Positions 46,788-54,573 of a stretch of 64,000 nucleotides of DNA are shown here, piece by piece (within the stretch, counting starts at the first letter, position 1; each line of letters starts with the position of its first letter). A program made the translations under genes and the position numbers. This DNA comes from Flavobacterium sp. LC2016-13 (GTDB lineage: Bacteria > Bacteroidota > Bacteroidia > Flavobacteriales > Flavobacteriaceae), in contig NZ_WMDQ01000007.1 of the NCBI RefSeq assembly GCF_009707955.1, positions 1-64,000 of the forward strand. The letters run 5' to 3'. The notes under the pieces were generated by a model. The model saw only the letters and a program-made list of their open reading frames with translations. It searched no databases and had not been told where the DNA came from.

Positions 46788-49022
46788 ATGAAAAATAAAA
46801 TTATATGCCTATCGGCTGCATTTGCATTTTTAGCATTTGCATCTTGTAAAAATGATGCAAAAACAGCAGGTTCAGATACAGCACAAACGGAACATCTGGG
46901 AAAAGAAATCGGAACTGAATTTGATGCACAAATCGACAAATTGGTTTCTCAAATGACATTAGAGGAAAAAATCGGAATGCTGCACGGTAACAGTATGTTT
47001 ACCAGTGGTGGTGTAAAACGTTTAGGAATTCCCGAACTAAAAATGGCCGATGGACCATTAGGAGTTCGTGAAGAAATTTCTCGTGACAATTGGGCTCCGG
47101 CAGGATTAACCAATGATTTTGCAACCTATTATCCTGCAGGCGGAGGTTTGGCCGCAACCTGGAATACTGAAATGGCGTATACTTTTGGAAATAGTGTAGG
47201 GCAGGAATTACGTGCCAGAGATAAAGATATGTTGCTTTCGCCAGCCATAAATATTGTTAGAACGCCACTTGGAGGAAGAACATATGAATATATGTCTGAA
47301 GACCCGTTTTTGAATAAAAAAATTGCAGTGCCGTTAATTGTTGGTTTACAGGATAATGATGTTATGGCTTGTGTAAAGCACTTTGCAGCAAATAATCAGG
47401 AAACAAATCGTGATTTTGTCGATGTACAAATTGACGAGCGTACACTTCGCGAAATTTATCTTCCGGCATTTGAAGCTTCTATAAAAGAAGGTCACGCGTA
47501 TAGTGTAATGGGAGCTTACAATAAATTTAGAGGAGAATATTTATGTGAGAATGATTATATGCTAAATAAAATCCTTCGTGAAGAATGGGGATTTAAAGGC
47601 GTTGTGGTTTCAGATTGGGCAGCAGTTCATTCAACAGTAAAATCGTTAAACAGCGGTTTAGATATTGAAATGGGAACACCAAAACCATTCAATGAATTTT
47701 TTCTTGCCGATAAATTAATCGCTGCAGCAAAAAACAAAGAAATTACAGAAGCAGAAATTGATGTTCACGTAAAAAGAATCTTGCGTACTTTATTTCAGGT
47801 AAAAGCAATGGGCGGAAAAGACCGTGCAAAAGGAAGCATCGCAACCGAAGCACATTATCAGGACGCTTATAAAATTGCTGCAGAAGATATCGTTTTATTG
47901 AAAAACGAAAATAATGCATTGCCATTAAAATTAGACGGAGTAAAATCTATCGCAGTAATTGGAAACAATGCAACCAAGAAAAACGCGCTTGGCGGTTTTG
48001 GTGCAGGAGTTAAAACCAAAAGAGAAATTACACCACTTGAAGGTTTAAAAAACAGATTGCCATCATCCATTAAAATTAATTACGCCGAAGGATATTTAGA
48101 GCGTTATGATGAAAAAAACAAAGGAAATTTAGGAAACATAACTTCAAATGGTCCGGTAACAATCGATCAGTTAGATCCGGCAAAAGTATTAGAAGCAGTA
48201 GAAGCTGCTAAAAAATCTGATGTTGCTATCATTTTTGCAGGTTCAAACCGTGATTATGAAACAGAAGCTTCAGACCGTAGAGATTTACATTTACCATTTG
48301 GACAAGAAGAATTAATTCAGAAAGTATTAGCCGCAAACCCAAGAACAATTGTAGTTTTTGTTGCAGGAGCACCATTTGATATTGAAAATATCAGCAAAAA
48401 ATCTTCAGCTGTGGTTTGGTCTTGGTTTAATGGTTCTGAAGGAGGAAATGCTTTAGCCGATGTACTATTAGGAAAAGTAAATCCGTCAGGAAAATTACCA
48501 TGGACAATGCCTAAACAAATCATGGATTCTCCGGCGCACGCTACAAACAGTTTCCCAGGTGGAAAAGTGGTGAATTATGCTGAAGGAATTTTAGTTGGAT
48601 ACCGTTGGTTTGACACTAAAAATATTGAACCGTTATTTCCTTTCGGATACGGATTATCATATACAACTTTTGCTTTCGAAAATGCAAAAGCAGATAAAAC
48701 TTCTTATGCCGTAAATGAAACAATCGAAGTTTCTGTTGAAGTTAAAAACACCGGAAAAGTCGATGGAAAAGAAGTAGTTCAGTTATATGCTGCAAAAGGA
48801 GATTCAAAAGTAACACGTGCAGCAAAAGAACTAAAAGGATTCAAAAAAGTATTGGTAAAATCAGGAAGTTCAGAAACAGTTACCATTCAGATTCCGGTAA
48901 AAGAATTAGCATATTATGATGTAACGGCTAAAAAATGGACAGTTGAGCCAGGAAAATATACTTTGAAAGTTGGAAATTCTTCAAGAGATATCAAAAAAGA
49001 AATTGTCGTAACAATCAAATAA
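46788..49022 (+). CDS. Glycoside hydrolase family 3, probable beta-glucosidase
   Basis: 744 residues, lipoprotein signal ('AAFAFLAFASC'). Nucleophile D276 in 'VVVSDWAAVHSTV'; the 'KHFAANNQETNRD' segment and 'YEYMSEDPFLN' belong to the substrate site. The C-terminal alpha/beta sandwich ('DIVLLKNENNALPL') and a fibronectin III-like domain ('VEVKNTGKVDGKEVVQLY') complete the usual domain order. It should cut the cello-oligosaccharide backbone after side chains are removed. 46 bases after the GH39 gene; followed by a terminator. Confidence 0.92.
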   Translation: MKNKIICLSAAFAFLAFASCKNDAKTAGSDTAQTEHLGKEIGTEFDAQIDKLVSQMTLEEKIGMLHGNSMFTSGGVKRLGIPELKMADGPLGVREEISRDNWAPAGLTNDFATYYPAGGGLAATWNTEMAYTFGNSVGQELRARDKDMLLSPAINIVRTPLGGRTYEYMSEDPFLNKKIAVPLIVGLQDNDVMACVKHFAANNQETNRDFVDVQIDERTLREIYLPAFEASIKEGHAYSVMGAYNKFRGEYLCENDYMLNKILREEWGFKGVVVSDWAAVHSTVKSLNSGLDIEMGTPKPFNEFFLADKLIAAAKNKEITEAEIDVHVKRILRTLFQVKAMGGKDRAKGSIATEAHYQDAYKIAAEDIVLLKNENNALPLKLDGVKSIAVIGNNATKKNALGGFGAGVKTKREITPLEGLKNRLPSSIKINYAEGYLERYDEKNKGNLGNITSNGPVTIDQLDPAKVLEAVEAAKKSDVAIIFAGSNRDYETEASDRRDLHLPFGQEELIQKVLAANPRTIVVFVAGAPFDIENISKKSSAVVWSWFNGSEGGNALADVLLGKVNPSGKLPWTMPKQIMDSPAHATNSFPGGKVVNYAEGILVGYRWFDTKNIEPLFPFGYGLSYTTFAFENAKADKTSYAVNETIEVSVEVKNTGKVDGKEVVQLYAAKGDSKVTRAAKELKGFKKVLVKSGSSETVTIQIPVKELAYYDVTAKKWTVEPGKYTLKVGNSSRDIKKEIVVTIK

Positions 49023-49326
49023 TACATTGAAACAGTAATGCTCTTTGATTTTATTAAAGAGCATTATTTTTAATCCTTTGGTTGTAATTATTTTTAATAC
49101 ATAGAAATATAGAATTTATTGAACTCAAAAAGGCGTTTCACTTGCATTGACAAACATAGCTATGTGTGAGAAACGAGTTTCTTTTTAATTTACTTTTTTC
49201 AAAATCATAAAATCTATGTTTCTATGTGTTTAAATATTTTTATGCATTACACCCACGGGTTATTTTAATAAATAGAAATGAAGCTACCTGAATAAAACTT
49301 AGAACTAACTATTAAAACCAAACCAA
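49023..49326. other. 304-base gap: terminator plus imperfect inverted repeat
   Basis: A strong terminator lies at 49036-49071 (stem TAATGCTCTTT / AAAGAGCATTA, then T tract). An imperfect inverted repeat follows, with arms near 49097-49116 and 49209-49232 built on ACATAGAAA / TTTCTATGT. The GH5 gene therefore probably starts a new transcript, although no clear promoter motif was found. Confidence 0.65.
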
Positions 49327-50565
49327 ATGAAAAATACTGTAAAAGGTTATCTGTTAAGCACCGCTTTATGTTTTTCTTTTTTAAGTCTTTGGGCTTGCAG
49401 TTCTGATAAAGAAGAAGAAAAACAAGAACAAAAAGTAGAAATTGCCGGTTTATATCCAAGTTATAACACAAACCCAATTGCAGCCGATGCAACCGGAATG
49501 TCAAGTACAGCTGTACAATTAGCCGCAAAAATAAAATTAGGCTGGAATATCGGAAATACATTGGAAGCCACTGGCGGAGAAACTGCCTGGGGAAATCCAA
49601 AAGTAACCAAAGCACTTATTGATGCCGTTAAGGCAAATGGTTTTAATGCCATTCGAATTCCGTGTTCTTGGAATCAGTATTTAGAAAATTCAGCTACAGC
49701 AAAAATAAAAGCAGACTGGCTAAATCGAGTAAAAGAAGTTGTTCAGTATTGCGTTGATAATGACATGTATGTCGTCGTAAATATTCATTGGGACGGTGGT
49801 TGGCTGGAAAATAATATTACCGAAGCTAAAAAAATAGAAAACAATGCCAAGCAAAAAGCTTTTTGGGAACAAATTGCAACACAATTACGTGGTTTCGACG
49901 AACATTTGCTTTTTGCAAGTGCCAACGAACCAGCTGTTGAAGATGCTACACAAATGGCAGTTTTAACATCTTATCATCAAACCTTTATCGATGCAGTTCG
50001 TTCTACAGGAGGCAAAAATGCTTACCGCACTTTGGTCGTTCAGGGACCAACAACCGATATTGAAAAAACAAACAAGCTAATGTTGACTTTGCCAACAGAT
50101 AAAGCAGCAAACCGAATGATGGTAGAAGTGCATTATTATGCTCCATGGAATTTTGCAGGTTTAACCAAAGATGAAACCTGGGGAAAAATGTTCTATTATT
50201 GGGGAGCAAATTATCATTCGACAACAGATACAGAAAGAAATGCAAGTTGGGGAGAAGAAGCCGATTTAGAGAAAAACTTCAAATTAATGAAAACCCAATT
50301 TGTAGATAAAGGAATTCCGGTTTTGTTAGGAGAATTTGGCGCCATTCGCAGAACAACTTTAACAGGCGATGCGTTAACTTTACATTTGGCTTCAAGAGCA
50401 TATTATTTAAAAACGGTAGTAAAACAAGCCAAAGCAAACGGATTATTACCTTTTTATTGGGATGAAGGAAATTTAGGAAACAATGGTTTTGGAATCATAA
50501 ACAGAACCAATAATACAGTTTCAGACACTCAGGCGTTAAATGCATTAATCGAAGGAATACAATAA
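49327..50565 (+). CDS. Glycoside hydrolase family 5 endo-glucanase, probable xyloglucanase
   Basis: 412 residues, lipoprotein signal ('FSFLSLWACSSDKEEE') with an acidic stretch after the Cys, often linked to surface export in this phylum. GH5 barrel: 'KLGWNIGNTLEA', 'FNAIRIPCSWNQYL', 'VNIHWDGGW', acid/base E201 in 'FASANEPAVED', 'VEVHYYAPW', nucleophile E336 in 'VLLGEFGAIRR'. It resembles subfamily 4, which includes the key xyloglucanase of Bacteroides ovatus; that subfamily call is inferred. It is the only endo-acting enzyme seen in the locus. Confidence 0.87.
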   Translation: MKNTVKGYLLSTALCFSFLSLWACSSDKEEEKQEQKVEIAGLYPSYNTNPIAADATGMSSTAVQLAAKIKLGWNIGNTLEATGGETAWGNPKVTKALIDAVKANGFNAIRIPCSWNQYLENSATAKIKADWLNRVKEVVQYCVDNDMYVVVNIHWDGGWLENNITEAKKIENNAKQKAFWEQIATQLRGFDEHLLFASANEPAVEDATQMAVLTSYHQTFIDAVRSTGGKNAYRTLVVQGPTTDIEKTNKLMLTLPTDKAANRMMVEVHYYAPWNFAGLTKDETWGKMFYYWGANYHSTTDTERNASWGEEADLEKNFKLMKTQFVDKGIPVLLGEFGAIRRTTLTGDALTLHLASRAYYLKTVVKQAKANGLLPFYWDEGNLGNNGFGIINRTNNTVSDTQALNALIEGIQ

Positions 50566-50580
50566 AAATGTTTTTAAAAC

Positions 50581-50651
50581 CATATAAGTGATATAAGATA
50601 ATTTAAGTTCAATATTAATTTGCATTTATATTTACTTATATCACTTATATG
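50581..50651. repeat. Long perfect inverted repeat
   Basis: 17-bp perfect arms CATATAAGTGATATAAG (50581-50597) and complement (50635-50651), 37-base AT-rich loop, filling the gap between the GH5 and esterase genes. Confidence 0.8.
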
Positions 50652-50677
50652 ATTAAAACTAGTAAAATTAGAGAAAA

Positions 50678-52627
50678 ATGAAAAAGTGTACAATCTTTAT
50701 TTTGTTGATATTTAGCATAATGTCAAATGCTAATGTCAAAATGCCTTTACTGTTTTCTGACGGAATGGTGTTGCAGCGCAACAAAGAAATTCCGGTTTGG
50801 GGTTGGGCAGATGCAAATGAAAAAGTAGAAGTTCATTTTAACAAACAAATTAAAATCGTTCAAGCCGATAAAACCGGAAAATGGATGGTGAAACTTTCTG
50901 CTGAAAAAGCAGGCGGACCTTTTGAGTTATCCATTACAGGAAAAAATAAAATCGTCATTAAAGATGTTTTGGTTGGTGAAGTTTGGATTTGCAGCGGACA
51001 ATCAAACATGGAATTTCAGATGTATAAAACCATGAATGCTGAAAAAGAAATGGCCGATTCAAATTATCCAATGATTCGTCATTTTGGAGTAGCGCAAGAT
51101 TTAAGCGGAACTCCAAAAGAAGATTTAAAACAAGGAAAATGGGCAGTTGCCAACAAAGAAAATATTCGTGATTTTACAGCGGCAGGATTTTTCTTCGCTA
51201 AAAAATTATACGCAGAATTAAAAATTCCAATCGGAATCATCAATACTTCCTGGGGCGGAACAAATGTTGAAACCTGGACAAGCCGTGAAGCTTTCGAAAA
51301 AAGCGATGACTTTAAAACCATGATTGCAGATGTTCCTCAAGTTGATATCGATGCCGTTTTTGAAGTATATAAAAAATCAGTTTTAGACAACATAAAGAAA
51401 AATCAGGGTTTTGATGTTTCTATGGAAAATGAAAACCAATTTGCAGCATTCAATTTTGAGGATAAAAACTGGCCCGAAATAAAAGTGCCATCTTTATGGG
51501 AAAACCAGCAAATTGGCAATATTGATGGCGTAGTCTGGATGCGAAAAACAATTATTTTAACGGCAGAACAAGCCAAAAGCGAAGCCGTTTTGCATTTATC
51601 AAAAGTAGATGACGAAGATATAACCTATGTAAATGGAGTTGAGGTTGGAACCAATAAAATTTGGGAAGCATTAAGAGTTTATAAAATTCCTGCGGGAGTT
51701 TTAAAAGAAGGTAAAAACGTAATTTCCCTTAGAATTGCTGATTATTCAGGCGGCGGCGGAATTTACGGTGATACTGCAGATTTAAAAATTCAATTCAAAG
51801 ATTCAAATTTAGCACTCGAAGGACTTTGGAAATTTAATGTAGTTCAGGTAAAAATTGCGGTTTCGCCAAACAGTTATCCGTCATTGTTATACAATGCCAT
51901 GGTAAATCCGTTAGTTCCGTACGCGTTTCAAGGCGTTTTGTGGTATCAGGGCGAAGCCAATGTTTGGAGAGCAAAACAATACAAAAAAGCATTTCCATTA
52001 ATGATTACAGATTGGAGAACAAAATTTAAACAAGGCGATTTTCCTTTTTACTTTGTTCAATTATCGACTTTCAACGAGTTTGGCGGAAACAGTAAAGTTG
52101 GCAGCCGTTGGGCGGAACTTCGCGAAGCACAATCAGAAACGTTGAAGTTGAAAAATACCGGAATGGTTGTAACCACAGATATTGGTAATGCAAAAGATAT
52201 TCACCCAACAAACAAACAAGACGTTGGATTACGTTTAGCGGCAATTGCATTGAACAATGTTTACGGAAAAAAACAAGTTTACAGCGGACCAACTTTTAAA
52301 TCTCAGGAAATAAAAGGAAACGAGATTATCCTAACATTCGATAATATAGGTTCAGGTTTATCAACTTCAGATAATTCAGAAAACGTAAAAGGTTTTGAAA
52401 TCGCCGGAGCTGACAAAGTTTTTCATTCCGCTAAAGCGATCATCAAAAACAACAAAATAATAGTTTCAAGCGAAAACGTAAAAAATCCGGTTGCAATTCA
52501 TTACGGTTGGGCAGACGATGATACAGAAATCAATCTTTTTAATAAAGAAAAATTCCCGGCATCACCATTTAGAACCGATAATTGGGAAATGATTACGGCA
52601 AACGAAGTTTACAAGGTGAGTAAATAA
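50678..52627 (+). CDS. SGNH acetylesterase annotated as sialate O-acetylesterase; CE20-like xyloglucan acetylesterase candidate
   Basis: 649 residues, signal peptide ('IFILLIFSIMSNA'). The SGNH domain starts with 'EVWICSGQSNMEFQM' (nucleophile S109 in GQSNM) and resumes with 'GVLWYQGEANVWRA' and 'DIHPTNKQDVGLRLA' (catalytic Asp/His). About residues 250-380 hold an inserted jelly-roll ('FEDKNWPEIKVPSLWENQQ', 'LHLSKVDDEDITYVNGVEVG'), the layout described for CE20 xyloglucan acetylesterases. With no sialic-acid genes nearby and xyloglucanases all around, removal of acetyl groups from xyloglucan galactose is the better guess. Confidence 0.8.
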   Translation: MKKCTIFILLIFSIMSNANVKMPLLFSDGMVLQRNKEIPVWGWADANEKVEVHFNKQIKIVQADKTGKWMVKLSAEKAGGPFELSITGKNKIVIKDVLVGEVWICSGQSNMEFQMYKTMNAEKEMADSNYPMIRHFGVAQDLSGTPKEDLKQGKWAVANKENIRDFTAAGFFFAKKLYAELKIPIGIINTSWGGTNVETWTSREAFEKSDDFKTMIADVPQVDIDAVFEVYKKSVLDNIKKNQGFDVSMENENQFAAFNFEDKNWPEIKVPSLWENQQIGNIDGVVWMRKTIILTAEQAKSEAVLHLSKVDDEDITYVNGVEVGTNKIWEALRVYKIPAGVLKEGKNVISLRIADYSGGGGIYGDTADLKIQFKDSNLALEGLWKFNVVQVKIAVSPNSYPSLLYNAMVNPLVPYAFQGVLWYQGEANVWRAKQYKKAFPLMITDWRTKFKQGDFPFYFVQLSTFNEFGGNSKVGSRWAELREAQSETLKLKNTGMVVTTDIGNAKDIHPTNKQDVGLRLAAIALNNVYGKKQVYSGPTFKSQEIKGNEIILTFDNIGSGLSTSDNSENVKGFEIAGADKVFHSAKAIIKNNKIIVSSENVKNPVAIHYGWADDDTEINLFNKEKFPASPFRTDNWEMITANEVYKVSK

Positions 52628-52653
52628 TACATTGGTTGCGATTAGATTCTTCT

Positions 52654-52737
52654 CCTAACAGGTTTTTTGAACCTGTTAGGTATATATAATTTCAGTCAGG
52701 TTAATAAATACCTAACAGGTTGAAAAAACCTGTTAGG
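52654..52737. repeat. CCTAACAGG two-hairpin repeat
   Basis: Hairpin 1 at 52654-52680 and hairpin 2 at 52711-52737, each with 11-bp arms CCTAACAGGTT / AACCTGTTAGG. The loop of the first is T-rich and that of the second A-rich, so the whole unit is itself roughly symmetric. Between the esterase and GH43 genes. Confidence 0.88.
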
Positions 52738-52781
52738 ATACATAAATAAACCGAGCGATCCATATTTTATAAATTAAAATT

Positions 52782-54278
52782 ATGAAAAAAAGCATTCACT
52801 TATTGATATTTTTCATTGCGTTTTTCGGTAATGCACAGCAACAGAAAACGAATACTGAATCCTATCAAAACCCCATATTTGCCGGAGATTATCCAGATCC
52901 GTCCATACTGAGAGATGGTGAAGATTATTATATCGTACATTCATCCTTCAATTATTATCCTGGATTATTAATCTGGACTTCTAAAGATTTAGTAAACTGG
53001 AAACCCGTTACACACGCACTTAAAAAAAGCGTAGGTTCAGTTTGGGCGCCGGATTTGGTAAAATACAACAACAAATTTTACATCTATTTCCCTGCCAACG
53101 AAACCAATTATGTAGTTTCGGCAGATAATATAAATGGCCCGTGGAGCGATCCTGTAGATTTAAAAATTGGCAATATCGATCCCGGACATTTTACAGACGA
53201 AAAAGGGAATCGCTATCTCTATTTTAGCAATGGTAATTATGTGCCGTTGTCTAAAGACGGACTTTCAGTTTCCGGAGAAGGCAAACATGTTTACGACGGT
53301 TGGAAAATACCTGCAGAATGGTCTATAGAATGCTTTTGTATGGAAGGACCAAAAGTTTCAAAGCGTGGAAATTATTATTACCTTACCGTTGCAGAAGGTG
53401 GAACAGCCGGTCCGGCCACAAGTCATATGGTAATATCGGCAAGATCAAAATCGCCTTTAGGACCTTGGGAAAACTCGCCGTATAATCCAATTTTAAGAAC
53501 GAATGACAGTTCAGAAAAATGGTGGTCAAAAGGTCACGCCACAATAATCGATGATGTTAACGGAAAATGGTGGATGGTTTTTCACGGTTACGAAAACGGA
53601 TATTACAATATGGGACGCCAAACACTTTTGCAACCTGTAGAATGGACAAATGATGGCTGGTATAAAATTCCGGAAAACAGTAAAACCGAAAAATCAATAA
53701 AAAAACCGGCAGGAAAAACTTCAAAAAGCAATTTCACACTTTCAGATACCTTTTCAGGAACAGAACTTCAACCGCAATGGCAGTTTTTTGATCATTTTGA
53801 CGCTGAAAGATTTAAGCTTACCCAAAACGGAATTCAGATAAAAGCAAAAGGAAAAGGCATTGGCGAAAGTTCTCCGTTATTATGCACGCCTCCCGATCAT
53901 TCGTACACAGCCGAAGTTGAAGTAGAAATAGAAGGCAATGCCACCGCAGGACTTATTCTTTTCTATGACAGCAAAATTTATACAGGAATCGCCGCAGACA
54001 AAGAAAACGTTTTGGCGATATTAAGATCGTGGCAATTTCCAACGCAAAAAGGAGTAAATAAAACACATTTATTCCTGCGACTCGAAAAGAAAGAACAACT
54101 CGTAAACATGTTTTACAGCATTAACGGAAACGAATGGATCAAGATTGAAAACTCTGCAGAAGTTTCTTCATTTAATCACAATGTATTAAGCGGTTTTATG
54201 AGCCTTCGATTGGGGCTTTCGGCAGTTGGCGAAGGTCAGGTTGCATTTAAAAATTTTGTTTATAAAGCGACGAATTAA
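52782..54278 (+). CDS. Glycoside hydrolase family 43, probable alpha-L-arabinofuranosidase or beta-xylosidase
   Basis: 498 residues, signal peptide ('SIHLLIFFIAFFGNAQ'). Five-bladed propeller with base D39 in 'AGDYPDPSILRDG' and acid E188 in 'CFCMEGPKVSK'; the pKa-tuning Asp is probably in 'GSVWAPDLVKYN'. A C-terminal beta-sandwich follows from about residue 325 ('DTFSGTELQPQWQFFDHF'), as in GH43 enzymes with a concanavalin-like partner domain. GH43 enzymes of known xyloglucan loci remove arabinose; the exact sugar is not readable here. Confidence 0.85.
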   Translation: MKKSIHLLIFFIAFFGNAQQQKTNTESYQNPIFAGDYPDPSILRDGEDYYIVHSSFNYYPGLLIWTSKDLVNWKPVTHALKKSVGSVWAPDLVKYNNKFYIYFPANETNYVVSADNINGPWSDPVDLKIGNIDPGHFTDEKGNRYLYFSNGNYVPLSKDGLSVSGEGKHVYDGWKIPAEWSIECFCMEGPKVSKRGNYYYLTVAEGGTAGPATSHMVISARSKSPLGPWENSPYNPILRTNDSSEKWWSKGHATIIDDVNGKWWMVFHGYENGYYNMGRQTLLQPVEWTNDGWYKIPENSKTEKSIKKPAGKTSKSNFTLSDTFSGTELQPQWQFFDHFDAERFKLTQNGIQIKAKGKGIGESSPLLCTPPDHSYTAEVEVEIEGNATAGLILFYDSKIYTGIAADKENVLAILRSWQFPTQKGVNKTHLFLRLEKKEQLVNMFYSINGNEWIKIENSAEVSSFNHNVLSGFMSLRLGLSAVGEGQVAFKNFVYKATN

Positions 54279-54328
54279 GTTCTAAAGAATTAAATTTAGA
54301 ACCAAAATAATATTTGCGTTTATCATTA

Positions 54329-54441
54329 GGGCGTGACCGTATTTACAAAAGGCGCTATGTAACAAACCGCTTATGTGCGCCTTTTGTAAATACGGTCGGG
54401 CTATCCATACTACTTCGGTAGTTTATTCCTATCCCTCACGC
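54329..54441. repeat. Branched, highly structured intergenic element
   Basis: A perfect 21-bp stem (54335-54355 with 54377-54397, beginning GACCGTATTTAC) and a small hairpin ACTACTTCGGTAGT are enclosed by GCGTGA (54331-54336) and TCACGC (54436-54441). GGGCTATCC and CTATCCC flank the small hairpin. It looks like a three-way-junction fold. I recall similar GGGCGTG...TCCCTCACGC elements between genes of other flavobacteria. GC content is above that of the neighbourhood. Confidence 0.7.
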
Positions 54442-54462
54442 GCGCAAATTGGGTTTCGATAT

Positions 54463-54550
54463 CCTAACAGGTTTTTTCAACCTGTTAGATATAATTGTCA
54501 AAACAGACTAAAATATAGAATACCTAACAGGTTGAAAAAAACCTGTTAGG
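54463..54550. repeat. CCTAACAGG two-hairpin repeat
   Basis: Hairpin 1 at 54463-54488 and hairpin 2 at 54523-54550, arms CCTAACAGGTT / AACCTGTTAG, first loop T-rich and second A-rich as in the copy at 52654. It sits between the GH43 and GH95 genes, directly after the branched element. Confidence 0.88.
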
Positions 54551-54573
54551 ATATTATAAAAAAAGAATAATTC

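Noticed and set aside
50678..52627. Sialic-acid metabolism role for the SGNH esterase
   Set aside because: No sialidase, lyase or sialic-acid transporter nearby; the context is hemicellulose breakdown.
40261..54550. CRISPR array
   Set aside because: The CCTAACAGG repeats are few, lie in separate gaps, are paired hairpins and have no regular spacer pattern or cas genes.
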